Assembly: GCA_901456055.1 (NCBI GenBank)
Contig: CABDWT010000001.1
Coordinates: forward strand, 456,836-520,835
DNA length: 64,000 nucleotides
Direction: 5' to 3'
DNA from: Phytobacter ursingii
GTDB taxonomy: Bacteria; Pseudomonadota; Gammaproteobacteria; Enterobacterales; Enterobacteriaceae
The translations under genes were made by a program, and so were the position numbers. This document shows positions 37,302-47,240 of the stretch, one piece after another. How positions within the stretch are numbered: the first letter of the stretch is position 1; every line of letters starts with the position of its first letter. The notes under the pieces are model-generated. The model saw only the letters and a program-made list of their open reading frames with translations, did not search any database and was not told the origin of the DNA.

Positions 37302-37625
37302 ATGAAAGCCATCATTGCCGCATTACTTTTTGCCAGCATAAACGCCAGCGCTGCCACTATGGATGATGCTATGGCTAAAGTGCATGGAACGTGCACATCA
37401 GAAACATGCCCTCCGGGAACATCTGTAGCAATAGATGCTACCCCAGGAGACACCGGGGAAGCGTTGGATATGAATGGTAATTCATATGATCTCCTTCACC
37501 TGAAAAAACTACCGTTCACAGTTATAGAAGATGGCGACGCAGACCAACACGTCAGAGAGGCGAAAGTCATTACGAATGGTGACGCGGTGTATTACATTCA
37601 ATGGATGTTTCTTAAAAAGAAATAA
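37302..37625 (+). CDS. Small secreted protein, probable moron
   Basis: 107 aa from ATG 37302. Signal peptide ~1-18 ('KAIIAALLFASINASA'), mature part with two cysteines five apart ('GTCTSETCPPG') likely forming a disulphide. It has a 71-bp gap upstream and an intrinsic terminator downstream, so it looks like an independent unit inside the tail operon. No virion role expected; possibly expressed in the lysogen. Family not recognised. Confidence 0.6.
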   Translation: MKAIIAALLFASINASAATMDDAMAKVHGTCTSETCPPGTSVAIDATPGDTGEALDMNGNSYDLLHLKKLPFTVIEDGDADQHVREAKVITNGDAVYYIQWMFLKKK

Positions 37626-37648
37626 AATCCAACCGTTTATTGCAAACT

Positions 37649-37674
37649 AACCCCGCTCTGTCGGGGTTTTTTAT
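37649..37674 (+). terminator. Intrinsic terminator after the secreted protein
   Basis: ACCCCG/CGGGGT stem, CTCTGT loop, TTTTTATT. Confidence 0.8.
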
Positions 37675-37691
37675 TGCCTGCCGGAGTCCAG

Positions 37692-39860
37692 ATGGATATC
37701 GAAGCCTACAAGGTCGCGGTCAAACTCAACCTTTCTGAGAACATTACAGCCGGGCTTCTCGGTGTTTCAAAGCAGTTTGCGAGGACAGAGGAAAGCGCCG
37801 CCAAGCTCAAAAATGAATTAAATAGCATCGGCAAGATGGCTGCTGTCGGCGGCGGACTGCTGGCTGTAGGGCTGTCGATCTCTAAAGGTCTTGATGCGGC
37901 TATGAAGTCTGCAAGAGAGGTAGCTAAAGCCCAAGCAGACTTTAAAACGCTCAATCTTAATGCGATGGAAATGGCGCAAGTTAATGCGATGGCGGCAGAT
38001 CAGACTCATAAAACGCTTGGGTCAACTATCGCAGGTAACATTCGCTTAATTCAGGATTTGCATACTGCATTTGGCGATCTACATCACGCCCTGGAATTAG
38101 CGCCTGAATTCACAAAATACGAAACCACTGTCAAGATGGCGTTGGGAGAGCATGCGGCAGATGGAATGGTTAACGCCGCCGCAAGGGCGTTAGAGCATCG
38201 AGGCGGCAAGGTAACAAACAACCCGGAAGAGTTTAATAAAGAACTGAGCATGATGTCACAGGTTCAGTTCGCAACAAAAAACAGGGTTAGCCCTCGCGAT
38301 TACCTTTTAGCGTCACAAACTGGTAAAGGGGCTTATTCGTTACTATCTCCAGAATACCTTTATGGACAATTTGGCGGGTTAATGTCCATCCTTGGTGGTG
38401 AGCGATCAGGTACAGAACTGATGACCGCGTTTAGCTCGCTTATCGGCGGCCATATGGACAAAAAGGCCAAAGGATTCTTGGCTGACCTTGGAATGTATGA
38501 CGAAGGTGTCAGCAAAGAGCGCATGAAAATAATGCGCAAAGTAATGAGCGGAATGAGCCCAGAAGATAAAAGGATTTATCTGCAAAGCGTTGGTGGTGAA
38601 TCTATTTTGAGTGGCGGCCTAAAAGCGCAATATGCAGCCATGTTTTCAAATCCAGACCAGCTCGCTTCTGTAATGGCTGAAAAGATTAGAGCCAGATTTG
38701 GCAAAAAGCTGAGCGATGAAGAAGTTTCTCAGTATATGTACAAGAATTTCAATAGAAGCACTGGTGACCTGCTCGGGCAAAACGTAGTCAACAAGTCCAA
38801 GTTTGATAAAGATGCTGCAGTATTCAGAAAGGCGATGTCTTTCTATACAGCATATGATAATTATTTAAATAATCCTGACGGTGCCGGAATAGCTTTAACT
38901 GCTGCATGGACGAACCTAAAAGCCACTCTTGGCCTCCAGTTGCTACCCGTGGTTACCAAACTCACTCTTGGCTTTGCTAAATTCCTCGACAAAATCTCCG
39001 ACTTTGCAGATAAGCACCCTCAACTTACCAAAATGACGGCGTATGCCGCAGCAGTAACTGCCGGATTGACGACTATTTCCGGTGGTGTGCTGTTGCTCGG
39101 CGCTGCAATCGCCGCTGCCAGACTGGCTTCATCTCTTGGTGTGGTTACGTCGATTGTAAGCGTCCTTGGTGGCCCGCTAACTCTGGCTGCTGCCGGGGCT
39201 GCTGGCGCTGCGTATCTCGTTTATAAGAATTGGGATGCGATTAAGCCGGAAGCCCACAAAATGGGCGAGGAGTTCAAAGGGATTGCCAGCGATATCTGGA
39301 ACAGAGTGAAAGAGGTTGGCGTCTACGTCAGTCACTGGAGTTTGTGGAGCTATCTGGAAACCGGTTTTAACGGGTTCTCGTCAAAGCTTAGTTCTGGTTT
39401 CAGTCAGCTTTACGACTACATCATCAACCAACTGAACAAAATCCCCGGTGTTAATATCCTCAATTCATCACAAATTGGGTTGAGAAATAACGCCTTCCAG
39501 TTGTTGCAGGACATTAACCAGGCCACTGGTGCCAACAGACAATCTCTGAAAATGCCAGTGAGTGGAACGTTCGGAGGTGACTATGCCAACGCCATGCTCG
39601 GTAATAATGGCGGGACGGGGCAGTCATACGCTGACGGGATGCGCCAGGCGTCATCAGGAATGTCTAATCCTGGTGTTGTTACTGGCGGAAATGGATTGGT
39701 TCAGGTGACATCAAAGACTTACCTTGATGGCAAACAGATAGCCGAAACAGTATCCAGTTATCAGGGTAAACAAGCTTCAAGGCCACCAACTGGCGTATCT
39801 GGCGTTGACGCAACAATGACTCTGCTTCATGCAGGGATGGGAAGCTTTACAACCCGGTAA
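37692..39860 (+). CDS. Tail tape measure protein
   Basis: 722 aa from ATG 37692 (GGAG upstream). Alpha-helical N-terminal third, Ala/Met-rich central region, then a hydrophobic stretch (~450-520, 'AAAVTAGLTTISGGVLLLGAAIAAARLASSLG') as in tape measures that insert into the host membrane, and a Gly/Ser-rich end. Sets tail length, about 0.15 nm per residue by the general rule, so a tail near 105-110 nm is inferred. Confidence 0.88.
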   Translation: MDIEAYKVAVKLNLSENITAGLLGVSKQFARTEESAAKLKNELNSIGKMAAVGGGLLAVGLSISKGLDAAMKSAREVAKAQADFKTLNLNAMEMAQVNAMAADQTHKTLGSTIAGNIRLIQDLHTAFGDLHHALELAPEFTKYETTVKMALGEHAADGMVNAAARALEHRGGKVTNNPEEFNKELSMMSQVQFATKNRVSPRDYLLASQTGKGAYSLLSPEYLYGQFGGLMSILGGERSGTELMTAFSSLIGGHMDKKAKGFLADLGMYDEGVSKERMKIMRKVMSGMSPEDKRIYLQSVGGESILSGGLKAQYAAMFSNPDQLASVMAEKIRARFGKKLSDEEVSQYMYKNFNRSTGDLLGQNVVNKSKFDKDAAVFRKAMSFYTAYDNYLNNPDGAGIALTAAWTNLKATLGLQLLPVVTKLTLGFAKFLDKISDFADKHPQLTKMTAYAAAVTAGLTTISGGVLLLGAAIAAARLASSLGVVTSIVSVLGGPLTLAAAGAAGAAYLVYKNWDAIKPEAHKMGEEFKGIASDIWNRVKEVGVYVSHWSLWSYLETGFNGFSSKLSSGFSQLYDYIINQLNKIPGVNILNSSQIGLRNNAFQLLQDINQATGANRQSLKMPVSGTFGGDYANAMLGNNGGTGQSYADGMRQASSGMSNPGVVTGGNGLVQVTSKTYLDGKQIAETVSSYQGKQASRPPTGVSGVDATMTLLHAGMGSFTTR

Positions 39861-39869
39861 GGAGCAGCA

Positions 39870-40877
39870 ATGGCAATCTCTAACTTGCTGAATACCGTTA
39901 GCGGCGTGGCGCAGGGGCTAAACCTGTCAGCCACGCGGCTGATCCTCGGCGGCTTTGAGTTTCTCGATTTCGAAATACCAACCTCTATCGCCATCCCCGG
40001 CAGGCAAAAAACCGTAACCCATCAGATGATAGGCGGGAAACGTATTGTTGATGTGCTCGGCGTTGAGTATGACCCGATCACCTGGTCTGGCATATTCACT
40101 GGCTCAACGACGCAAGCTCGTATCAATGTTCTTGAGCAGATGCGCGATGCTGGAGAGGTCGTCACGTTAACGCTGGACGGCTATTCGTTTGATGTGCTGA
40201 TCACCAACTTTATATCGACATACGAGTTTGTTTACCGCAGGCCGTATCAGATAGAACTGGCGGTAGTGCAGCGCAACGATAGCCCGTTGCAGGTTGATGC
40301 GTTAACAGGTGCGTTGAATGCGCTCATCAACAGCGATATCGGCAATGCGCTTGGACTGGCTGACATTATTGATGTGCAGTCCGTTACGGACGCAGTAAAT
40401 ACCGTACAGAGCGCCGTCAGTACAGTGCAGGACTTTGCAACCGCCACAGTTGATACCATCCAGACAGTAGTAAGGCCAATTGTCGCTGCTCAGCAGATTA
40501 TTCAGTCGAGCATTTCGTCAGTTGAAAGTTCGCTGAATTCTATCACGACACTTGGCGGAATTGTGCCCGGGAATCCGATATCAAAAACCGTCAATAACCT
40601 GCTAACTCAGGCTGACGGCATGACGCGAATTCCTGCGCTCTACAATCTGTCGAATGTTCTCGACCGCGTAAATAAAAACGTGCGAACAGGCCAGACGGCA
40701 GATGGTCTCAAAACCATCACTCTGTCCGGTGGGAACCTGTACCAGATAGCATCAGACCAGTATGGAGATGCGACAAAATGGGAAAGTCTTGCCACAGTTA
40801 ACGGACTGTCCGACCCTAATTTGTCCGGTATTAATACGATAGTCATCCCTTCTAACCCGCAATCGACGACAAAATAA
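39870..40877 (+). CDS. Tail/baseplate hub protein with C-terminal LysM
   Basis: 335 aa. The N-terminal ~140 residues ('GGFEFLDFEIPTSIAIPGRQKTVTHQMIGGKRIVDVLG') match DNA-circularisation/hub-associated proteins of myoviruses. The middle is Val/Ser/Thr-rich helical repeat. The C-terminal ~45 residues ('LSGGNLYQIASDQYGDATKWESLATVNGL') are a LysM fold. Confidence 0.7.
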   Translation: MAISNLLNTVSGVAQGLNLSATRLILGGFEFLDFEIPTSIAIPGRQKTVTHQMIGGKRIVDVLGVEYDPITWSGIFTGSTTQARINVLEQMRDAGEVVTLTLDGYSFDVLITNFISTYEFVYRRPYQIELAVVQRNDSPLQVDALTGALNALINSDIGNALGLADIIDVQSVTDAVNTVQSAVSTVQDFATATVDTIQTVVRPIVAAQQIIQSSISSVESSLNSITTLGGIVPGNPISKTVNNLLTQADGMTRIPALYNLSNVLDRVNKNVRTGQTADGLKTITLSGGNLYQIASDQYGDATKWESLATVNGLSDPNLSGINTIVIPSNPQSTTK

Positions 40878-40878
40878 T

Positions 40879-41991
40879 ATGGACCTGAATAATCCGATTA
40901 TCGAGCCCGGTTCGAGGCATATTTCCGGACGTTGTATGCTGAGCGGATCGTCTGTCGATTTTATTTCGATGAGTGTGACGAGTAACGGTTTCCGCGGTGC
41001 CAGTACGTTTGAAGTCCACCTGGCTATTTCTGCTATGCCAGCGGCGCAAAACATGAATTGGCTGTCAAAGCAGACATCCCTCACCGTCGAGTTGTATGCA
41101 GACATCAAAACAGCATCAGGAACGGATTCTAAGCGACTCATCAAGGGAAACGTAGACACTATTGATTACGACCCAGCCAGAACCGTGCTGACGCTCTCAG
41201 GGCGTGATTTTACTGCATTGTTTATTGATGCCAAAAGCGCCGGGGAAACCTTCAAAAACTACACGTCATCACAAATAGTCCAGATGTTGGCTGAGCGGCA
41301 GGGTCTGAAATCTGAGGTAACGGCAACGAAGGGTAAATTTGGTGAATTTTACCAGATCGACTCTGCGCACCTGACTGGTGAGCAAACTCAATGGGACTTG
41401 ATGACTACGCTGGCAGGACTGGAGGATTACGCAGTCTGGATTGATGGCGATACGGTTTATTTTCATCCAGAAGCATCCGCCACCACTTCTGACCAGTATG
41501 TCATTCGCTACCAGCCGCCTAATACGCTCAGATATCCACAATGCAACGTATCGGAAGACCTGCGTTTTTCGCGCGCGCTGACGATATCAAAAGGCGTTAC
41601 GGTTGAAGTGCTCACCTGGTCTACTAAGCGCAAAAACACCCAACAAACATTCTCCTACCCGAAACGTGCAAAAGGCTCTACCCCGGGCTCATCTACGCCA
41701 AAAACGCAGGTTTACCGGATCATCAAAAACGGTCTCACTCCTGAACAGGCTCAGGCGCTTGCGGAGAAAATATACCGCGATGTTGTGCTGCATGAGATGA
41801 AATTCACTTGCTCAACAGCAGGGGACAATCTGTTGACACCGCGCACGCTGGTTCGCATTGAGGGAACACAGTCAATGTGGGATCAAAACTACTGGTGTGA
41901 TGCTGTGACGCGCACTATCGATTGGGATGGCGGGTACGTAATGAGCATTTCGGCCAAAAACCATAGTTCTGCGCTGGAGATAACGACATGA
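40879..41991 (+). CDS. Baseplate hub protein (gpD/gp27-like)
   Basis: 370 aa. 'LTVELYADIKTA', 'GNVDTIDYDPARTVLTLSGRDFTALFIDAK', 'LAERQGLKSEVTATKGKFGEFYQIDSAHLTGEQTQWDLM' are typical of phage late-control D/gp27-type hubs. It overlaps the spike gene by four bases (ATGA). Confidence 0.75.
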   Translation: MDLNNPIIEPGSRHISGRCMLSGSSVDFISMSVTSNGFRGASTFEVHLAISAMPAAQNMNWLSKQTSLTVELYADIKTASGTDSKRLIKGNVDTIDYDPARTVLTLSGRDFTALFIDAKSAGETFKNYTSSQIVQMLAERQGLKSEVTATKGKFGEFYQIDSAHLTGEQTQWDLMTTLAGLEDYAVWIDGDTVYFHPEASATTSDQYVIRYQPPNTLRYPQCNVSEDLRFSRALTISKGVTVEVLTWSTKRKNTQQTFSYPKRAKGSTPGSSTPKTQVYRIIKNGLTPEQAQALAEKIYRDVVLHEMKFTCSTAGDNLLTPRTLVRIEGTQSMWDQNYWCDAVTRTIDWDGGYVMSISAKNHSSALEITT

Positions 41992-42638
41992 ACCAGTTAC
42001 TGAACATTATGGCTATGCGGTCAGCAATGGCTCAATCGGCGTTTGCAGGGACAAGGCAAGGTCTGATTATTGCCTATGACCCGCAGGAGTATGCAATCAA
42101 GGTGTCTCTGCAGCCAACAGGGGAGGAAACCGGGTGGATTCCACTTGCATCCCCGTGGGTTGGCAATGGATACGGTTTCGCTGCTGGGCCGATGATAGGC
42201 GCTGAGGTGGAGGTTGATTTTGATTCAGGGACGGTAGGGGTAGGGATGGCAGGAGGGCAGTTTTATAACAATGAGGACCGTTGCCCGGGGCCGCCGTCTG
42301 GTGAGTTATGGATAGTTCATCAGTCTGGGTCGATGCTGAAATTCCTCAACTCAGGGAAAATCATCATCCAGGACTCTGCAGGAACGTCCATTAACCTGAA
42401 TGGTGACGGAACAAGGACCGATAACGCCACTGGAGCGGTAACCAGTACTGCGACTGGCGGTATGACTATAGTCGCGAACATCCAGAACAACGGCAATTTC
42501 CAGTCGTCAGGGTCCATTAAAGACCTGAATGGTGCTCATGGCTCCATCAATGATATTCGGACCACCTATAACGGTCACACGCACCACGAAAATGGTACTG
42601 GCAGCAATACCAACATACCTAACCAGCAAATCAGCTAA
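41988..42638 (+). CDS. Baseplate spike protein V
   Basis: 216 aa. OB-fold-like N-terminal part ('GWIPLASPWVGNGYGFAAGPMIGAEVEVDFDSG'), then a beta-helical segment and a C-terminal 'YNGHTHHENG' His cluster that binds iron at the spike tip in P2/Mu/phi92 spikes. The Gly/Asn/Thr-rich end fits a trimeric spike. Confidence 0.85.
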   Translation: MNQLLNIMAMRSAMAQSAFAGTRQGLIIAYDPQEYAIKVSLQPTGEETGWIPLASPWVGNGYGFAAGPMIGAEVEVDFDSGTVGVGMAGGQFYNNEDRCPGPPSGELWIVHQSGSMLKFLNSGKIIIQDSAGTSINLNGDGTRTDNATGAVTSTATGGMTIVANIQNNGNFQSSGSIKDLNGAHGSINDIRTTYNGHTHHENGTGSNTNIPNQQIS

Positions 42639-42647
42639 GGCTTTCTC

Positions 42648-43013
42648 ATGTACGACTTGTACCACTATGTCGGCACGGATTTATCTGCATCGCCGAGCGG
42701 CGACATGTTGCCTGTAACTGGCACGGAACGCCGCAAGCAAAAGGTGCTTCGCAGACTAATTTCACCAAAAGGGGCGCTGATCTTCCATCCTGAGTACGGG
42801 GCCGGGCTAGGCGAAAAAATAGGTGAGACAATAAATTTCAATGAATGGTCGGCTCTAATCCTCGGACAAATGAAACTGGAGGATTGTGTCGCCCGGTCAC
42901 CAGAGCCAACGGTGAATCTCAGGATTATTGATAATGGCGTGAACGTTTACGTGAAATACACGGATGCCGTCAGCGGAACGGCTGAATTTCTCAATTTTGA
43001 TATTACGAGGTAG
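42648..43013 (+). CDS. Baseplate wedge protein W (gp25-like)
   Basis: 121 aa. 'RRKQKVLRRLISPKGALIFHPEYGAGLGEKIG' is the core of the gp25/GPW family with its EPR-type region. Links inner baseplate to the sheath start. Confidence 0.8.
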   Translation: MYDLYHYVGTDLSASPSGDMLPVTGTERRKQKVLRRLISPKGALIFHPEYGAGLGEKIGETINFNEWSALILGQMKLEDCVARSPEPTVNLRIIDNGVNVYVKYTDAVSGTAEFLNFDITR

Positions 43014-43015
43014 CC

Positions 43016-44140
43016 GTGAATCTGAATATCAAACAATTTTCAGATCTGGTTACCGACCAGGTCACCGCCATTCAGGCGAAATCAGCGCTGCTCGTAGACC
43101 TGACGATCGGAAGTCTTTTGAGGTCTATTGTTGAGTCTAACAGCGGCGTGGTTTTGTGGCTGCAACAACTGATCGTCAACCTTCTGGTTGTTACCCGGGC
43201 GGCCACGTGTTCAGGGACTGACCTTGATACCTGGTTTGCTGATTTTGGATTCACCCGAGAAGCGGCAACATACGCAACTGGCAACGTCACCTATTCACGA
43301 TTCACCGCAACGAATGCGGCGCTTATCCCTGTCGGATCACAGGTCACTACGAATGACGGAACACAGACATATAACGTGATCGCTGATACAACCAACGCGG
43401 CTTATGACGCTACGCAATCAGGCTACGTTGTCGCAGCAGGTATTGCGTCAGTTGTGGTGCCAGTACAGGCATCAACTGCCGGGGCAGCAGGAAACGCGTC
43501 TGCCGGAACGGTAACGACGATTGTCGGGTCAATCTCTGGCATTGACACCGTCAACAATGCGAACGCATTTGCTAACGGCGCAGATGCTGAATCAGATGAT
43601 AATGCGCGTACTCGGTTCAGGCTATGGATAGCCTCTCTGTCAAAAGCCACTCTGGCAGCAATCGAATACGCTATCTCCAGCGTGCAGCAGGGCGTGTCTT
43701 ATAAGGTTGTGGAGAACGAAAACTACGCAGGGACGACGCAGTACGGTTATTTCTATGCAGTGGTTGATGATGGTTCTGGCAGCCCTTCGAGCACATTTTT
43801 ATCATCTGTATATTCTGCTATTGATGCTGTGCGTGGGCTGACAATTAGCTTTAACGTATTTGGCCCGGTAGTTGTTACAGCTAACGTGTCTATGACGATC
43901 ACCACGTCATCAGGCGCAACGCACAGCGATATCGTCGCTCTTGTGCATACGGCGATCACTTCATATCTGGCAACGTTGACGCTTGGTCAGTCACTACCGG
44001 TATCAAAACTGGCAGCGCTGGCTTATGACGCCAGCACGTACGTTACCAACGTCACAAACATTCAAATCAACTCATCAACGGCAGACCTGACAGCGACAGC
44101 TAAACAGGTTATCCGCGCCGGGACTGTAACAATCAGCTAA
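43016..44140 (+). CDS. Baseplate J-like protein
   Basis: 374 aa from a GTG. 'DLTIGSLLRSIVESNSGVVLWLQQLIV', 'IPVGSQVTTNDGTQTYNVIADTT', 'ADAESDDNARTRFRLWIASLSKATLAAIEYAISSVQGV'-like segments define the baseplate J/gp47 family. Forms the wedge ring with W and I proteins. Confidence 0.88.
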   Translation: MNLNIKQFSDLVTDQVTAIQAKSALLVDLTIGSLLRSIVESNSGVVLWLQQLIVNLLVVTRAATCSGTDLDTWFADFGFTREAATYATGNVTYSRFTATNAALIPVGSQVTTNDGTQTYNVIADTTNAAYDATQSGYVVAAGIASVVVPVQASTAGAAGNASAGTVTTIVGSISGIDTVNNANAFANGADAESDDNARTRFRLWIASLSKATLAAIEYAISSVQQGVSYKVVENENYAGTTQYGYFYAVVDDGSGSPSSTFLSSVYSAIDAVRGLTISFNVFGPVVVTANVSMTITTSSGATHSDIVALVHTAITSYLATLTLGQSLPVSKLAALAYDASTYVTNVTNIQINSSTADLTATAKQVIRAGTVTIS

Positions 44141-44149
44141 GGGGTTTTT

Positions 44150-44809
44150 ATGGCTACCGGAGACCAGGACGATTTTGTATCGCGCCTGAAATCGCTCATG
44201 CCGATGCGTTGGTTTAGCGACAGTAATCCAATAGTTGATGCCGTCCTGAATGGATACGCCAGCGCATGCGCCTGGGTGTACTCGTTGTATGCGTATGCTG
44301 TATTGCAGACGAGAATACTGACTTCTACTGGCGGATGGCTTGACCTGACGGCTTATGACTTTTTCGGAGACAACATAAGGCGTGGCGCTGGTCAGTCAGA
44401 TACTGATTTCCTGAATATCATCAAAATCAACCTGTTCAGGGAGCGGGGCACCAGGCACTCAATCGTTTCGATTCTGGAGGATTTGACGGGGAATACGCCG
44501 TTAATCATTGAGCCTACCAGGCCACAGGATTGTGGATGTTATGGAGGTCCGGCGATCGGATATGGAGTAGCGGGGGCTTACGGGTCGCTGGTAATGCCGT
44601 ATCAGTGTTTCGTCACCGCCTACAGGCCAACCGGAGCGGGCATTCCCTATGTTGGTGGCTATGCCTCAACCGTATCAGGTTACTCAACACCATCGCGCGG
44701 CGAGTACGCCTCATATTCTCAGTTAACCAGCGTTACAGATGATCAGATTTATGCCGCCGTCGCCTCTGTGAAATTAGAGGGAACGGTAGTATGGGTAAGA
44801 ATTGAATAA
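44150..44809 (+). CDS. Tail/baseplate protein I-like
   Basis: 219 aa directly after J. 'LKSLMPMRWFSDSNPIVDAVLNGYASACAWVYSLYAY' and 'GWLDLTAYDFFGDNIRRG...DTDFLNIIKINLF' match wedge proteins of the P2 gpI/Mu gp48 position. The C-terminus is Gly/Tyr-rich, likely contacting the fibre. Confidence 0.75.
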   Translation: MATGDQDDFVSRLKSLMPMRWFSDSNPIVDAVLNGYASACAWVYSLYAYAVLQTRILTSTGGWLDLTAYDFFGDNIRRGAGQSDTDFLNIIKINLFRERGTRHSIVSILEDLTGNTPLIIEPTRPQDCGCYGGPAIGYGVAGAYGSLVMPYQCFVTAYRPTGAGIPYVGGYASTVSGYSTPSRGEYASYSQLTSVTDDQIYAAVASVKLEGTVVWVRIE

Positions 44810-44836
44810 ATAATTAGCTTTCACTAATCCATCAAT

Positions 44837-44863
44837 GGCTGCCGAAAGGCGGCCTTTTTTTTT
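44837..44863 (+). terminator. Intrinsic terminator before tail fibre
   Basis: GGCTGCC/GGCGGCC stem with GAAA tetraloop followed by nine T. Confidence 0.85.
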
Positions 44864-44872
44864 GGAAAAAAT

Positions 44873-46561
44873 ATGAATCGACAGATAGTCTGGCCTGGTG
44901 CAATCCCGCTCGAAACGGATTTACTGAACACCAACAAATACACCATGATTGCGCTGGCAAAAATGGCATCCGCAATCATGGGCACGTCCACGTATGTGAA
45001 TGGCCTGGCATGCACTCCAACCAGCCCGGCATCAATGACCATCAATATTGCACCAGGAGAAATTTATAGTCTCCAGAATATTGACGGCACCGCCTACTCT
45101 TCACTGGCTGCCGATACAACGCACAGCATTCTGAAACAGGGCTACGTCCTTGACACGCAGTCATTCACGTTAACCGCACCCACTACCAGCGGGTTCAGTG
45201 TTAACTACCTGGTTCAGGCAACCTATTCCGACACTGACGGCGGCTCAACGGTTCTGCCGTATTACAACGCCAGCAATCCATCAACGGCATGGAGCGGTCC
45301 TAACAACTCAGGCACGGCGCAATACACCGTTCGTCAGGGCATTTGTACCGTTTCACTCAAAGCGGGCGTTGCAGCCACCACAGGGACACAAACAACACCT
45401 GCAGTAGATGCTGGTTATATCGGTTTGTATGTGATCACCGTGGCATACGGTGCATCGACGGTCACGGCTGGTAATATCAGCACCTATGCAAACGCGCCAT
45501 TCCTGCCATCTGCTGGGCTGATTGATGGCATTCAGCGAAATACGCTGAAATATGGTGTCGACTCGGGTATTGCTAACGCCTACGTGGTAAATATCAACCC
45601 GGGGATTCTGTCACTTTCTAATGGCACTGAGATTTCATTCCTCGCAACAAACGCCAACACCACATCAAGCACGTTAAATGTTTGCGGTACTGGCGCTTAC
45701 CCTGTGCTGAGTAAATACGGTTCAACGTTGATCGCTGGAGAGATTGCGGCTGGCGGTATTGTTAAGGTCGTGTGGTCGGCTACAGCTTCTTCATGGTTCA
45801 TTGTAGAAAGCACTAAAGCGATCCAAACCGGACCTACTGCAACAGCCGGTACAAGCACAACTCAACTTGCCACAACGGCGTTTGTAGGAAATGCGATAAC
45901 AGCAGCCACTGGTCGCCTTTTAAACGTTCAGTTATTCACTACTGCTGGCGCTTTCACATATACACCAACTGCAGGGATGAAAACCTGTATCGTTGAAGTA
46001 TTGGGTGCGGGTGGTGGTTCTGGCGGATGTCCGGCAACGAGCGCATCGCAGATTGCAGCTGCTGCGGGTGGTGCGAGCGGATCATGGGCGAGAGTGCTAT
46101 TTACGGCAGCACAGGTGGGGAGTAGTCAGGCGGTAACTGTCGGAGCTGCTGGTACAGCAGGTACCACAAGTGGTTCTGGAGGCGTAGGCGGGAACTCGGC
46201 GTTTGGTTCATTAATTGTCTGTCCTGGCGGTACCGCGACACTGGTAGGCGTAGCGATTTCAACATCTACTGCCTCTGTTATTTCCGGGGCAAACCCTGGC
46301 GGCGTACCAACAATTATCTCTGGTACTGTCCTGGAATCTATGAACGGAATGGCTGGCGGTAACGCCTATCTTTCATTCAGCAATGTTTTATCTGGTATCG
46401 GTGGTTCTTCACCGCGTGGTAATGGTGGCAATGGTATTTCTGGCGTAACGGCCAGTGGCTATGGATCTGGCGGTAGTGGCAACGGCAATACTGTCAGCCT
46501 GTCGGCTAAAACAGGACAAGCTGGCACTGGTGGTTATGTTGCGATCTGGGAGTACGCGTAA
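44873..46561 (+). CDS. Tail fibre with glycine-rich receptor-binding tip
   Basis: 562 aa. The N-terminal ~60 residues ('RQIVWPGAIPLETDLLNTNKYTMIALAKM') probably attach to the baseplate. The shaft is Thr/Ser-rich. The C-terminal ~190 residues carry polyglycine segments ('GAGGGSGG', 'GGNGISG', 'GSGGSGNGN') and end 'VAIWEYA', the sandwich-like tip that binds outer-membrane proteins in S16-like and other phages. The repeats would favour variation of specificity. Confidence 0.82.
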   Translation: MNRQIVWPGAIPLETDLLNTNKYTMIALAKMASAIMGTSTYVNGLACTPTSPASMTINIAPGEIYSLQNIDGTAYSSLAADTTHSILKQGYVLDTQSFTLTAPTTSGFSVNYLVQATYSDTDGGSTVLPYYNASNPSTAWSGPNNSGTAQYTVRQGICTVSLKAGVAATTGTQTTPAVDAGYIGLYVITVAYGASTVTAGNISTYANAPFLPSAGLIDGIQRNTLKYGVDSGIANAYVVNINPGILSLSNGTEISFLATNANTTSSTLNVCGTGAYPVLSKYGSTLIAGEIAAGGIVKVVWSATASSWFIVESTKAIQTGPTATAGTSTTQLATTAFVGNAITAATGRLLNVQLFTTAGAFTYTPTAGMKTCIVEVLGAGGGSGGCPATSASQIAAAAGGASGSWARVLFTAAQVGSSQAVTVGAAGTAGTTSGSGGVGGNSAFGSLIVCPGGTATLVGVAISTSTASVISGANPGGVPTIISGTVLESMNGMAGGNAYLSFSNVLSGIGGSSPRGNGGNGISGVTASGYGSGGSGNGNTVSLSAKTGQAGTGGYVAIWEYA

Positions 46562-47196
46562 TGAAAGTTGCAATTGTATATCAAGGAAAATGCATTCAAA
46601 TCTATGAAGACAACACCGGACAAACAATTGAGGAGCTCAGCCAGGGCAATCCGGCAGTAACATTCGTTGACGTGGGTTCGATTACTGCTGCTATAAACGA
46701 TTATTACAATCCTGCTGATGGTTTGTTTTACGTTGATACGGAGTTCACTCATTTATCAGGCTGGACTCCGCCAGTATTGGTATCTGACGTTTTGCCAGTG
46801 GTATTACAGCAATTAGCAAGTAATGCGGAGGGATATTGCAACGCAGCGCTGGTTGTCCCGTACAATTTTGAGCGCGGTTCAAGTTGGGACACTCAGGTTA
46901 TGGAGGCGCGAGCCTGGACAGCAGATAATTCGTATGTCCCGGTGCTTTTAAATGCCATGGTGGCGAATTCTAATGGCGGATGGACTCTGTCAGGACTGGC
47001 TGCGAACATCATTTCAAATGATGATGGCTGGAAAGCCGCAATAGGTAATGTTCTTGGTCAGGTTAAAGAAAAACGAATGGCCTTAGATGCTCTGGTTGCA
47101 CAAGTAAATGCAGGCACGGCTGACGTTTCAGCTATTACTAATTTCGATGCAAATCTGGTATTGCCTGATTTCGTTCCTGTTGACAAATACGCCTGA
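46561..47196 (+). CDS. Tail fibre assembly-type protein
   Basis: 211 aa starting at the last base of the fibre stop. 'VVPYNFERGSSWDTQVMEARAWTADNSYVPVLLNAMVANSNG' and 'AIGNVLGQVKEKRMALDALVAQ' match the DUF4376-like domain of fibre-associated proteins that follow tail fibre genes. May be a chaperone or part of the fibre. Confidence 0.65.
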   Translation: MKVAIVYQGKCIQIYEDNTGQTIEELSQGNPAVTFVDVGSITAAINDYYNPADGLFYVDTEFTHLSGWTPPVLVSDVLPVVLQQLASNAEGYCNAALVVPYNFERGSSWDTQVMEARAWTADNSYVPVLLNAMVANSNGGWTLSGLAANIISNDDGWKAAIGNVLGQVKEKRMALDALVAQVNAGTADVSAITNFDANLVLPDFVPVDKYA

Positions 47197-47207
47197 CGAG
47201 AAATTTC

Positions 47208-47240
47208 AGCCCGCCAACTAACGGCGGGCTTTATTTTATT
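47208..47240 (+). terminator. Terminator of the late operon
   Basis: AGCCCGCC/GGCGGGCT stem with AACTAAC loop and TTATTTTATT on the plus strand. It overlaps the end of the convergent acyltransferase gene. Confidence 0.8.
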
